Positions 14,592 to 21,754 are shown, numbered from the stretch's first letter. The stretch: DNA of 24,287 nt from an uncultured Oscillospiraceae bacterium (GCA_958354085.1 CATWUX010000016.1:1-24287); one strand, 5' to 3'. Numbers and translations are program-made. The notes: generated by a model not told the origin, from the sequence alone.

Positions 14592-16526
14592 ATGGGTTAC
14601 ACCATTGCACAAAAACTGATAAAAAGCCATCTTGTTTCCGGCGACATGACCGTCGGCAGCGAGATCGGGCTGAAAATTGATCAAACGCTGACACAGGACG
14701 CCACGGGTACGATGGCGTATCTGGAATTTGAAGCGATGGGCGTGCCGCGTGTAAAAACCGAACGCTCGGTTGCGTATATCGATCATAACACGCTGCAAAC
14801 CGGCTTTGAAAACGCCGACGACCACCGCTATATCCAGACGGTGTGCAAAAAGCACGGTCTGTATTTTTCCCGTCCCGGCAACGGCATCTGCCATCAGGTG
14901 CATTTGGAACGGTTCGGCATTCCGGGCAAAACGCTGATCGGCTCGGACAGCCATACACCGACCGGCGGCGGCATCGGTATGCTGGCGTTCGGCGCGGGCG
15001 GATTGGACGTAGCGGTCGCGATGGGCGGCGGCACATACTATATCACCATGCCGAAAATGGTGCGTATCAACCTGACCGGCGCGCTGCAGCCGTGGGTGGC
15101 GGCGAAAGACGTTATCCTTGAGGTGCTGCGCCGGATGTCGGTCAAGGGCGGCGTAGGCAAGATTATCGAATACGGCGGCGAGGGCGTGAAAACCCTGTCC
15201 GTGCCGGAACGCGCCACCATCACCAACATGGGCGCGGAGCTGGGCGCCTCCACGTCCGTGTTCCCGTCCGACGACGTGACCCGCGCCTTCATGAAAGCGC
15301 AGGGGCGTGAGGCGGATTGGGTGGCGCTGGAAGCCGACGCCGACGCCGTCTATGACGAGGTGCTGGACATCGACCTGTCCGCGCTGCGCCCGATGGCGGC
15401 CTGCCCGCATTCGCCCGATGCGGTGAAGGCGGTCGAGGATATCGGCCCGCTGCCGGTCGATCAGTGCTGCATCGGCTCCTGCACCAATTCCTCCCTGCAG
15501 GATATGCTCAAGGTGGCGGCGATTCTCAAGGGCAAGACCGTGCATCCGAATGTCAGCCTGTCCATCGCTCCCGGTTCCAAGCAGGTGTACAATATGCTGG
15601 CGCAGAACGGCGCGCTGGCGGATCTGATTGCGGCAGGCGCACGGATCCTGGAATGTGCCTGCGGCCCGTGCATCGGCATGGGACAGTCCCCCAATTCCAA
15701 AGGCGTTTCACTGCGCACCTTTAACCGCAATTTTGAAGGCCGCTCCGGTACGGCGGACGCACAGGTCTATCTGGTCAGCCCCGAGGTCGCGGCCGCATCC
15801 GCGCTGACCGGTGTGTTCACCGATCCGCGTACGCTGGGTGAGCCGCCGGTGGTGAATATGCCGGAGAGCTTCCTGATCAACGACAATATGATCGTGCCGC
15901 CGGCGGACGAGGCGGATATGGACAGCGTGGAAATCGTGCGCGGCCCGAATATCAAGCCGTTCCCGCAGACCGCTCCGCTGCCCGCGGACATCGAGGCCAA
16001 GGTTCTGCTGAAGGTCGGCGACAACATTACGACCGATCATATCATGCCGGCGGGGGCGAAGATCCTGCCGCTGCGCTCGAATATTCCCGCCATTTCCCAG
16101 CACTGCTTTGTGCGCTGCGACGAAGAATTCCCCGCACGCTGCAAGGCGGAGGGCAAGGGCATCATCATCGGCGGCTCGAACTACGGGCAGGGCAGCTCGC
16201 GTGAGCATGCGGCGCTTGCCCCCCTGTATCTGGGCATCAAGGCCGTGATCGTAAAATCCTTCGCACGCATCCACGTGGCGAATCTGATCAACGCGGGCAT
16301 TCTGCCGCTGACCTTTGCGAACGAAGCGGATTATGACCGTGTGTCGCTAGGCGATGAGCTGGCGCTGCCGCAGGTGCGCGAGCGGTTGGCGAACGGTCAG
16401 CCGGTTGTGCTGGAAAACCGGACGACCGGCGAGACGATTCCGCTGAACACCGGCTTCTCGGCGCGCCAGATCGCGATGCTGCTGGCGGGCGGACTGCTGG
16501 ATTATACGCGCGAACAAAACAGCTGA
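14592..16526 (+). CDS. Aconitate hydratase (citrate/isocitrate isomerisation)
   Basis: 644 residues, the shorter aconitase form common in anaerobic Firmicutes. It converts citrate to isocitrate through cis-aconitate in the cytoplasm using a [4Fe-4S] cluster. Cluster ligands are Cys297 in GSCTNSS and Cys357/Cys360 in CACGPCIGMGQ. Other active-site motifs are YIDHNTLQT, GSDSHTPTGGGIGMLAFGAGGLDVA (read in two parts) and DNITTDHIMPAG. The C-terminal swivel domain holds GGSNYGQGSSREHAA, the substrate-binding Ser/Arg loop. The start has AGGAG at 10 bases. No citrate synthase or isocitrate dehydrogenase gene is adjacent; rex follows 92 bases downstream with no clear terminator, so the two may be co-transcribed. 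In this kind of organism aconitase mainly supplies 2-oxoglutarate for glutamate (inference). Confidence 0.96.
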   Translation: MGYTIAQKLIKSHLVSGDMTVGSEIGLKIDQTLTQDATGTMAYLEFEAMGVPRVKTERSVAYIDHNTLQTGFENADDHRYIQTVCKKHGLYFSRPGNGICHQVHLERFGIPGKTLIGSDSHTPTGGGIGMLAFGAGGLDVAVAMGGGTYYITMPKMVRINLTGALQPWVAAKDVILEVLRRMSVKGGVGKIIEYGGEGVKTLSVPERATITNMGAELGASTSVFPSDDVTRAFMKAQGREADWVALEADADAVYDEVLDIDLSALRPMAACPHSPDAVKAVEDIGPLPVDQCCIGSCTNSSLQDMLKVAAILKGKTVHPNVSLSIAPGSKQVYNMLAQNGALADLIAAGARILECACGPCIGMGQSPNSKGVSLRTFNRNFEGRSGTADAQVYLVSPEVAAASALTGVFTDPRTLGEPPVVNMPESFLINDNMIVPPADEADMDSVEIVRGPNIKPFPQTAPLPADIEAKVLLKVGDNITTDHIMPAGAKILPLRSNIPAISQHCFVRCDEEFPARCKAEGKGIIIGGSNYGQGSSREHAALAPLYLGIKAVIVKSFARIHVANLINAGILPLTFANEADYDRVSLGDELALPQVRERLANGQPVVLENRTTGETIPLNTGFSARQIAMLLAGGLLDYTREQNS

Positions 16527-16574
16527 GGACTCCGGCAGCCGCAAACGAGCCGTCAGCCATTTTCGCAAAACGGT

Positions 16575-16607
16575 GTGCCTTTCCGCCGAGAAAGGCACGG
16601 AAAGGCA
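16575..16607 (+). promoter_or_regulatory. rex: Alternative hairpins over the rex ribosome binding site
   Basis: The left arm around 16575-16585 can pair with GAAAGGCAC at 16590-16598 (9 bp, 6-base loop) or with CGGAAAGGCA at 16598-16607 (10 bp). The second pairing covers the AAAGG just upstream of rex and would hide it from the ribosome. The two right arms are near-copies (GAAAGGCA). Confidence 0.5.
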
Positions 16608-16618
16608 GGGTGCTTCGG

Positions 16619-17275
16619 ATGGCGAAAAGTGAGCATATTTCGATGTCGGTCGTGCGCCGTCTCCCGCGGTATTACCGCTTTTTGTACGACCTGAAGGAAA
16701 ACGGCGTTACCCGCATTTCATCGCGTGAGCTGGCGCAGCGCATGGGACTGACCGCGTCGCAGATCCGGCAGGATCTGAACTGCTTCGGCGGGTTTGGCCA
16801 GCAGGGCTATGGGTATATGGTCGAGCAGCTGTATACCGAGATCGGGAAGATTTTGGGTGTGGACTGCTTATCGGATACCGTGCTTATCGGAGCCGGCAAT
16901 ATGGGGCGTGCGGTGGCCAATCACATGAATTTTGAAAGCCGGGGTATCCGGCTGGTCGGTATTTTCGATGATTCCCCGCAGCTGATTGGGACGACCGTGC
17001 GCGAGATGGAGGTGCTTCCGACCGCACAGCTGGAGGCGTTTTGCCGCCGTGCGCGGCCGCAGGTCGCGATTTTGTGTATCCCCAAGGAGGCGGCTCCCAC
17101 ATTGGTGGAGCGACTGCTGGCGCTGGAGGTGCGCGGCTTCTGGAATTTCAGCCATTATGATATTTCCTATCAGAATCCCGACGTGGTGGTGGAAAACGTT
17201 CACTTGGGCGACAGCCTGATGACCTTGTCCTACCAACTGAAAAATCGTATCGCCGATGGAGAAAAAACGGAATAA
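16619..17275 (+). CDS. rex: Redox-sensing transcriptional repressor Rex
   Basis: 218 residues. An N-terminal winged helix (ISMSVVRRLPRYYRFLYDL, then ISSRELAQRMGLTASQIRQDLNCFGGFG) precedes a Rossmann NADH-sensing domain with GAGNMG (91-96). The C-terminal segment VVVENVHLGDSLMTLSYQL forms the domain-swapped dimer helix. In this family NADH binding releases the repressor from fermentation and electron-transfer genes. The recognition helix reads SQIRQDLNCFG, where many relatives have SQIRKDLSYFG. The ATG at 16619 matches the usual MAKSEHIS start and has AGGG 8 bases upstream; the GTG at 16610 would lie inside that site. It is downstream of aconitase and ends in a strong terminator. Confidence 0.96.
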   Translation: MAKSEHISMSVVRRLPRYYRFLYDLKENGVTRISSRELAQRMGLTASQIRQDLNCFGGFGQQGYGYMVEQLYTEIGKILGVDCLSDTVLIGAGNMGRAVANHMNFESRGIRLVGIFDDSPQLIGTTVREMEVLPTAQLEAFCRRARPQVAILCIPKEAAPTLVERLLALEVRGFWNFSHYDISYQNPDVVVENVHLGDSLMTLSYQLKNRIADGEKTE

Positions 17276-17283
17276 AGCCATCA

Positions 17284-17317
17284 AGAGGGAGGAGGCTCGT
17301 TTGAGCCTCCTCCCTCT
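17284..17317. terminator. Terminator hairpin after rex
   Basis: A perfect 15-bp GC-rich stem (17284-17298 with 17303-17317) with a 4-base loop lies 8 bases after the rex stop and before the convergent gene stop at 17330. The following sequence is A/T-rich but lacks a run of T. Confidence 0.8.
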
Positions 17318-17329
17318 GCAATTATAGTG

Positions 17330-17722
17330 TTATTCTTTCTCCGCTGTGGTGTCACCCAGCCAGTCGATCAGCTCGGGAGCGGCGGCTTGCTCGACATCGT
17401 TCAGCCAAGTTGCCGCCCGCCAGCGGGCCGGAAGCAGATTCCATGCCCGTGCGCACCAGACCTGCCATTCGATGGGCAGCTCTCCTGCTTCCTGATTTCC
17501 CCAGGAATGCAATACCAGCTGTCCGTTTTCCAGCCCGTATTCCATGCGGACAGTGTTTTCACCGAACGCCATCCGCCGCGTATTATAGTCCGCCACGAAA
17601 AATCCGCCGCCCAACAGCAGCAGACAGAGCGTCAGCATAAACGCGGAGGCAAACGCGCGCAGCCGGCGGAACTTTGGTTTTGGCTTGGGTGCGGGGGCTG
17701 GCTTTTTTTGTGAAACGGCCAT
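17330..17722 (-). CDS. Small membrane-anchored protein downstream of spoIIP
   Basis: 130 residues, family not recognised. A Pro/Lys-rich basic N-terminus (KKPAPAPKPKPKFRR) precedes one membrane segment (~24-44, FASAFMLTLCLLLLGGGFFV), predicted type II or signal anchor. About 85 Trp-rich residues then face outside (VLHSW, IEWQVWCARAW, WRAATWL). It starts 18 bases after the spoIIP stop with AAAGG about 13 bases before the ATG, so it is probably the third gene of a gpr/spoIIP-linked unit and expressed during sporulation (inference). In Bacillus the gene after spoIIP is lepA, which is not here. Confidence 0.75.
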   Translation of the reverse strand: MAVSQKKPAPAPKPKPKFRRLRAFASAFMLTLCLLLLGGGFFVADYNTRRMAFGENTVRMEYGLENGQLVLHSWGNQEAGELPIEWQVWCARAWNLLPARWRAATWLNDVEQAAAPELIDWLGDTTAEKE

Positions 17723-17740
17723 GTGCGGAATCGCGCCTTT

Positions 17741-18853
17741 CTATTCCTCTTTTAGTCGGTATAACACCTGCGCCAATGTTTTTCCCACTAATTGACCGGA
17801 ATATACCGCTTCCTCCATCGTGTTTCCCTCACTGCCCATTTCCAGCAGCAAATAGCCCGGCGCCAGATGTTGGTTGTAGCGGCTGGCGACGATGGACAGC
17901 GGCCGTACCAGCCCTTCGTATTGCGTGTGCAGCGCGCTCTGCAGCATCAAGCCGAAATGGAAATTTTCCTGCCAGTTGGGATGCGGGATCGCTTTTGTAT
18001 CGACGACGCCGGTGATGATCATCACCTGTGCGGCTTTTCGGCCATTGATAACCGTGGTGGGCTTGACTTTTGTGGTTTCATCCCGCATGATCCCGTCGCG
18101 GTGGATATCCAGTACGACTTTAATGCTGGGGTATTTCTCCAGATTCTTTTTCACGGTTTCCGCCGAACGGTCGTACGCGCCGGTATATTTCGGCGAGTCG
18201 TGTACCGTCGTGTCGTGGATTACCCGAATGCCTGCGGCCCGCAGCTGCTCGGCGATTGCCCGCCCGACGGTGACGATATTTTTGCTTTCGTCCGTTGTGC
18301 GCGGCGTGTCGCCGTCGTTGTAATAGCCGGCGTAATACGGCATAAAGCTCTCGGTCGTGTGGGTATGTACGATGAGAACCTGCGGTTCCCCGTTGTCCGG
18401 GATACGGAATGTGGGCAGGATGGCGACCTCTTTGGCGAGATCAAATGTTTTGCCGCTTTTGTTGCGCGTGGCGACGCCCTGCACAAAATTCGAGCCGAGG
18501 GAGAGCTGCTCCTCGCTCACGATGCCGCCTTTTTCGCCGCGCGGCGGGATCACGGCCGGCGCAGACGACGGAACGTCCAGCGGAGGCTGCTGTTCGTTGC
18601 CTGACCATCCGGCATCGGGGAAACTGCTGCTGTCCGGCAGCGCGGCGCCGCCCGCCAAATGGTGCTCGATCCGGTTGCTGAGCGCCTCGGCGCCGCCCTC
18701 CGGCTGCTGAAAGCCCGCGGACAGCATGGCGGCTTTGCGCCCCCAGTCCAGCAGCTGCTCCCGTGGCAAGCTGCCGGCGGCAAAGGCAAAGCAGCCGGCG
18801 GCAGCCAGAGCAACGGCGGCTGTTTTGATGGCGTGTTTCCGATCAATTTTCAT
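17741..18853 (-). CDS. spoIIP: Stage II sporulation protein P, engulfment peptidoglycan hydrolase
   Basis: 370 residues. The N-terminus is a signal anchor (ALAAAGCFAFAAGSL, ~13-30) followed by a low-complexity Pro/Ser linker to about residue 110. The catalytic domain shows VLIVHTHTTESFMP (H163/H165, E168), VLDIHRDG (D249, H251) and YLLLEMGSEGNTMEEA, the conserved SpoIIP residues. The family has amidase and endopeptidase activities; with SpoIID and SpoIIM it thins septal peptidoglycan and drives the mother-cell membrane around the forespore. The start has AAGGAA about 9 bases upstream. A sigma-E-like promoter lies at 18994-19023, giving a leader of about 130 bases. It follows gpr, as in Bacillus. 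Confidence 0.95.
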   Translation of the reverse strand: MKIDRKHAIKTAAVALAAAGCFAFAAGSLPREQLLDWGRKAAMLSAGFQQPEGGAEALSNRIEHHLAGGAALPDSSSFPDAGWSGNEQQPPLDVPSSAPAVIPPRGEKGGIVSEEQLSLGSNFVQGVATRNKSGKTFDLAKEVAILPTFRIPDNGEPQVLIVHTHTTESFMPYYAGYYNDGDTPRTTDESKNIVTVGRAIAEQLRAAGIRVIHDTTVHDSPKYTGAYDRSAETVKKNLEKYPSIKVVLDIHRDGIMRDETTKVKPTTVINGRKAAQVMIITGVVDTKAIPHPNWQENFHFGLMLQSALHTQYEGLVRPLSIVASRYNQHLAPGYLLLEMGSEGNTMEEAVYSGQLVGKTLAQVLYRLKEE

Positions 18854-18993
18854 AGAATCCCGTTCCTTCCCCGAAAATTGCGTGCGGATGAAAAGTATAA
18901 GGCTTTTTGTCCGGACACAACCTCCAAACCGTTGTCCTGTGCGCAGGTTGTCCCGCGCTGCCCGCGTAGCTGGGTGCGGCGCTGTTCTTTATA

Positions 18994-19023
18994 ACGGTAT
19001 GCGAAGGCGGGGCGGAATATACC
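18994..19023 (-). promoter_or_regulatory. Sigma-E-like promoter of spoIIP
   Basis: On the - strand GGTATATT (19023-19016), 14 bases, then CATACCGT (19001-18994). This compares well with the sporulation sigma-E pattern of an ATATT-type -35, 14-15 bases, and CATACAMT. It sits just after the gpr stop. SpoIIP is a known sigma-E target in Bacillus. Confidence 0.65.
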
Positions 19024-19039
19024 GGGAAACACGCGGAAG

Positions 19040-19921
19040 CTACAGCGCAACGGAAATCAGCTCGGCGGGCGAGTAATCCGGCTGCAGAGCCGCGTTGACA
19101 GCCATGGCGACCAGCCGGGCGGCGCGGTCGATGAGCAGATCAATCTCCCGCGGGGTAACCATCATCGGCATCCCGCCGGCCGTGACTTTTTGCTCCGCCC
19201 GCTCGTCGCCGGTCAGCTCCACGGCGATCGTACGGGCGTCCACCACGGTCGGCACGCCCATCCCGATCACGGGGACGCCCAGATTCTCGCGGCTGAGCAG
19301 TTTGCGGTTGTTGCCCACGCCCGCGCCGGGTGCGATGCCGGTATCGCACAGCTGCACGGTACAGCCCAGCCGTTCGACGCTGCGTGCGGCGAGCGCGTCT
19401 ATGGCGATGACGGCGCACGGATGCACGATATCGCACAGGCCGCGGACGACTTCGCCGCTTTCCACGCCGGTCTGCCCCAATACGCCCGGTGACAGCACAA
19501 CGGTGGGGCGCAGATCATCCAGACCGGTGCTGCGGGCAAATTCCCCCTCGATATGGCGCGTGGCCAGCACCATGCGGGCAGCTTCGGGGCCGAGCGCGTC
19601 CGGTGTGATGGAGCGGTTGCCGAGCCCGACGACCAGCACCGTTCCTTCCGGCGGCAGCAGGGTGGTCAGCTCGGCTCCGATCGTTTCGGCGAAAGCCTCC
19701 AGCGTTTTCGCGTTGTCGGACAGGGGCGGGACTTCGACGGTGATATACGTGCCCGGCGGTTTTCCGAGCGCCTGCGCCCCCGCGTCATCGGTGATGCGAA
19801 TACGAGTGATGCGGGCGTTGTCTTTTTCGGCTGTTTCCCGTTCAACGCCCTCTGGCAGCGGATGGGCGGTTTGCGTAAGCTGTTCGCCGGTTTCCACAAC
19901 CAAATCGGTACGAAACTGCAT
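19040..19921 (-). CDS. gpr: GPR germination endopeptidase (aspartic-type)
   Basis: 293 residues. GPR degrades small acid-soluble spore proteins at germination to free amino acids; it is made as an inactive zymogen in the forespore. Matches include RTDLVVE at residues 4-10, VVGLGNRSITPDALGPEAA, VLSPGVLGQTGVESGEVVRG, VIAIDALAARSVERLGCTVQL and GIAPGAGVGNNRKLLSRENLGVPVIGMGVPTVVDA (read in parts). Only three residues precede RTDL, whereas Bacillus GPR has about twelve and is processed after RTD, so the pro-segment here is very short. The ~75-residue insertion before the C-terminal VTPREID is also largely absent. The start has AGGAG at 8 bases. It is divergent from rpsT across a 167-base gap. Confidence 0.95.
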   Translation of the reverse strand: MQFRTDLVVETGEQLTQTAHPLPEGVERETAEKDNARITRIRITDDAGAQALGKPPGTYITVEVPPLSDNAKTLEAFAETIGAELTTLLPPEGTVLVVGLGNRSITPDALGPEAARMVLATRHIEGEFARSTGLDDLRPTVVLSPGVLGQTGVESGEVVRGLCDIVHPCAVIAIDALAARSVERLGCTVQLCDTGIAPGAGVGNNRKLLSRENLGVPVIGMGVPTVVDARTIAVELTGDERAEQKVTAGGMPMMVTPREIDLLIDRAARLVAMAVNAALQPDYSPAELISVAL

Positions 19922-20012
19922 ACTTCGATCTCCTATCTGTAAAAATCCGTTTCCATAAATCCATTCTCCCCCAAAAATTCGGAAAAAACCTCATGGAAAT
20001 CAAAAAAAACAG

Positions 20013-20041
20013 TTGCTTTTCCGCGGCGGAAGTGTTATTAT
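20013..20041 (+). promoter_or_regulatory. Promoter of rpsT
   Basis: TTGCTT (20013-20018), a 17-base spacer, then TATTAT (20036-20041) preceded by TGT, an extended -10. Start is expected near 20048, giving a leader of about 40 bases to the ATG. Confidence 0.75.
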
Positions 20042-20088
20042 ATTGTGTGCGTGATTTAGATAGAGAACTTTGCAGAGGAGGTGTGACC

Positions 20089-20343
20089 ATGCCCAACATT
20101 AAATCCGCCAAAAAGCGTGTAAAGGTCATCGCTGTGAAAACTGCCCGTAACAAGGCGAATCGCTCGGCTCTCAAAAGCGAGCTGAAAAAGGCTAACCTTG
20201 CTGTGGAAACCGGTGCAGAGAACAAAGATGAGGTCGTTCGTGCCGCCATCAAGAAGATTGACCAGGCTGCAGCTAAGGGACTCCTGCACAAGAATACTGC
20301 TGCACGGAGAAAGTCCGCCCTCGCTAAGAAAGCCAATGCATAA
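20089..20343 (+). CDS. rpsT: 30S ribosomal protein S20
   Basis: 84 residues, normal S20 length. It opens with PNIKSAKKRVKVI, is highly basic and alpha-helical (TARNKANRSALKSELKKA), and closes with GLLHKNTAARRKSALAKKANA, the typical S20 C-terminus. It binds 16S rRNA early in 30S assembly. The frame is open to 19993, but AGGAGGTG lies 6-8 bases before the ATG at 20089, and a predicted promoter lies downstream of 19993, so the longer form is excluded. It is monocistronic, with its own promoter and terminator; gpr lies divergently upstream, as in Bacillus. Confidence 0.97.
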   Translation: MPNIKSAKKRVKVIAVKTARNKANRSALKSELKKANLAVETGAENKDEVVRAAIKKIDQAAAKGLLHKNTAARRKSALAKKANA

Positions 20344-20359
20344 ATGCTTCTAGCTGCTG

Positions 20360-20388
20360 AAAACCGCTGTCGATGACGGCGGTTTTTT
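20360..20388 (+). terminator. Intrinsic terminator of rpsT
   Basis: A 12-bp stem (20360-20371 with 20375-20386, one G-T pair) with a 3-base loop is followed by a run of T to 20388. It starts 17 bases after the rpsT stop. Confidence 0.93.
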
Positions 20389-20402
20389 GTTATATAAAAG
20401 AG

Positions 20403-20430
20403 AGAGGGCCGCTTTATAAAGCGGCCCTCT
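20403..20430 (-). terminator. Perfect 28-base palindrome, terminator of the M15 peptidase gene
   Basis: 20403-20416 and 20417-20430 are exact reverse complements. As RNA on the - strand it forms a GC-rich stem followed by CTCTTTTATAT, a good U-tract. It begins 17 bases after the peptidase stop and sits back to back with the rpsT terminator. Confidence 0.85.
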
Positions 20431-20447
20431 TCGGCGTATATTTTCGA

Positions 20448-21311
20448 TTACAGTCCCAGCTCAGCGACGTATTCTTCCAGTGTGATGCCGCGCTGCATGA
20501 TGATGCGGGCGTGTTCGACGCCGACGTAGCGGTAGTGCCACGGCTCATACATAACGCCGGTGATCTTGGTTTTGTCCTTGGGATAGCGCAGAATAAAGCC
20601 ATATTCGGCGCAATTTTCGTACAGCCAGCGGAAAGCTTCGGTATTCTCAAAGCTTTCCTCCAGCGAAGCGTAGCCGCTGCCGAGAATATCGGCGGCAAGC
20701 CCGATCTGATGCTCGCTGGTGCCGGGGCGCGCCGTATCGGTCGCGGCGATCGCCTCCGCCTCTTCACGGGTATAGTTCCCTTTCGCCAGCACCCGCTTCA
20801 CCTGTGCCTCAAACAAGTCCACCTGTGTTTGATGCGTGCGGTACAGAGAGACGACGTGCGTAACGCCGTGGGAGCGACCATCTGCCATCAGGCGGTTCAG
20901 GGCGTCCAGCGCGCGCTGATCAAATTTACGTCCATCATAGCCGGCGGATACGATTTCGCCCGCGTAATCCTCCGGCAGCGGATTCCATTTGTTGACCAAC
21001 CGCAGATTCCACGGCACGTTTTTGGTTTGCACATAGCCCTCGGCAGAGGGCGGACGGGTTGTTTGTGTGGTTTGCGTGGTTTGCGTGGTTTGTGTGACGG
21101 TGGTTGTTGCGGCAGGCAGACTCGGCTGTGTCGCGGCGCTGCCGGACGACGCCGAAGAGACGGGCGGAACATCCGCATCCGGCTGATTGGACAGCTGTAT
21201 AATACCGATACTGATAAAAGTGATACCGCCGATTGCCAGCGCGCAGATCAGCCATTGCATGATCCGGCGGTTGCGTTGACGGCGGGCACGAGCGGTCTTT
21301 TTTCTTGGCAT
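20448..21311 (-). CDS. D-alanyl-D-alanine carboxypeptidase, VanY-type (peptidase M15B)
   Basis: 287 residues. A basic N-terminus (PRKKTARARRQRNRR) and one membrane segment (~19-40) anchor the protein; a Ser/Thr/Gln linker (~50-88) with TQT repeats leads to the zinc peptidase domain. Zinc ligands are His201 and Asp208 in TSEHQIGLAADI and His259 in EPWHYRYVG, with catalytic Glu256. VSLYRTHQTQ matches the substrate-binding YRS-like motif. It should trim the terminal D-Ala of muropeptides outside the membrane. No vanRS or vanH/A/X genes are near, so a housekeeping cell-wall role is likelier than glycopeptide resistance. The start has AAAGGA 7 bases upstream. It is monocistronic, between a predicted promoter and a palindromic terminator. 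Confidence 0.93.
   Translation of the reverse strand: MPRKKTARARRQRNRRIMQWLICALAIGGITFISIGIIQLSNQPDADVPPVSSASSGSAATQPSLPAATTTVTQTTQTTQTTQTTRPPSAEGYVQTKNVPWNLRLVNKWNPLPEDYAGEIVSAGYDGRKFDQRALDALNRLMADGRSHGVTHVVSLYRTHQTQVDLFEAQVKRVLAKGNYTREEAEAIAATDTARPGTSEHQIGLAADILGSGYASLEESFENTEAFRWLYENCAEYGFILRYPKDKTKITGVMYEPWHYRYVGVEHARIIMQRGITLEEYVAELGL
21061..21096. repeat. Four 9-bp tandem repeats inside the M15 peptidase gene
   Basis: GTTTGTGTG, GTTTGCGTG, GTTTGCGTG and GTTTGTGTG lie head to tail. On the coding strand each 9-mer encodes three linker residues of the TQT pattern. Units are in frame, so gain or loss changes linker length only. Confidence 0.9.
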
Positions 21312-21346
21312 AGGCGCATCCTTTCTGTAAAGCCATAGTATAGCTA

Positions 21347-21374
21347 TTGTAACACAAATACAAAAGATTACAAG
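21347..21374 (-). promoter_or_regulatory. Promoter of the M15 peptidase gene
   Basis: On the - strand TTGTAA (21374-21369), 16 bases, then TACAAT (21352-21347) preceded by TGT, an extended -10. An alternative -35 TTGACT lies at 21379-21374. Confidence 0.55.
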
Positions 21375-21551
21375 TCAAAACAGGAAAATAGACAATGGAA
21401 TGTGCCGCAGAAGGGGGCGCGGAAAGGAGCGACGTGGGTTTATGACCGCCAAAAGGGCGGGACGGATTCGTGAAAACCGTTTAAAAATCCAGGACGTATT
21501 CTTTGCTTTTTGCCAAAACCGATGAAGTTTGCGAGAACGCTTTTCTTCCTC

Positions 21552-21580
21552 TTTCCAAATGAGGAATTTTGTGGCATACT
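21552..21580 (+). promoter_or_regulatory. Putative promoter of pyk
   Basis: TTTCCA (21552-21557), 17 bases, then CATACT (21575-21580) preceded by TGG, an extended -10. TATATT/TATTAT overlaps just downstream. Start near 21587 gives a leader of about 130-170 bases. Confidence 0.5.
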
Positions 21581-21640
21581 ATATTATGGGGTAGATTTCG
21601 GGAATGCAAGATGACTCCCCTGCAAAAACAGTCGATTCTG

Positions 21641-21655
21641 TATACAAAATGTATA
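21641..21655 (+). promoter_or_regulatory. Operator-like palindrome in the pyk leader
   Basis: TATACA and TGTATA flank AAA as a perfect inverted repeat; TGTATA also occurs twice in direct orientation (from 21640 and 21650). AT-rich sites of this shape are typical of dimeric repressors, but the protein is unknown. Confidence 0.4.
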
Positions 21656-21711
21656 TTATATCGGGAAAATTACTGTCGGAAAAGGTGGTGACAGGGCACA
21701 AAAAGGGCGAA

Positions 21712-21734
21712 TTTTTTGCATAAAGTGCAAAAAA
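21712..21734 (+). promoter_or_regulatory. pyk: Stem-loop just upstream of pyk
   Basis: TTTTTTGCA (21712-21720) pairs perfectly with TGCAAAAAA (21726-21734) around a 5-base loop. It covers the in-frame TTG at 21716 and GTG at 21725 and ends 20 bases before the ATG at 21755. Confidence 0.5.
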
Positions 21735-21754
21735 GCCGGAACGTGCCCGCGTTT

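Larger units (their letters stand above)
21375..21754 (+). other. Intergenic region and long leader upstream of pyk
   Basis: With the peptidase promoter this makes about 440 bases without a confident gene. It holds a small CCGCC/GGCGG hairpin near 21446-21462, a possible 27-codon ORF (21442-21525) with AAAGGAG upstream but no recognisable product, a pyk promoter at 21552-21580, an operator-like palindrome at 21641-21655, and a hairpin at 21712-21734. No tRNA, repeat family or known riboswitch was recognised. Confidence 0.6.

Noticed and set aside
14541..15545. 334-codon open frame antisense to aconitase
   Set aside because: Shadow frame; includes the aconitase promoter region and has no protein family features.
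19922..20012. Sigma-G promoter for gpr
   Set aside because: GAATT/GAATG-like -35 candidates exist, but no CATnnTA-type -10 occurs at 17-19 bases, so no call was made.
20448..21311. Glycopeptide-resistance vanY
   Set aside because: No vanRS/vanHAX partners and the family is widespread as a housekeeping M15 carboxypeptidase.
21442..21525. 27-codon ORF with an AAAGGAG-like site before pyk
   Set aside because: Spacing of 12 bases is long, the peptide has no recognisable feature, and no promoter is evident; kept only as a remark on the intergenic region.
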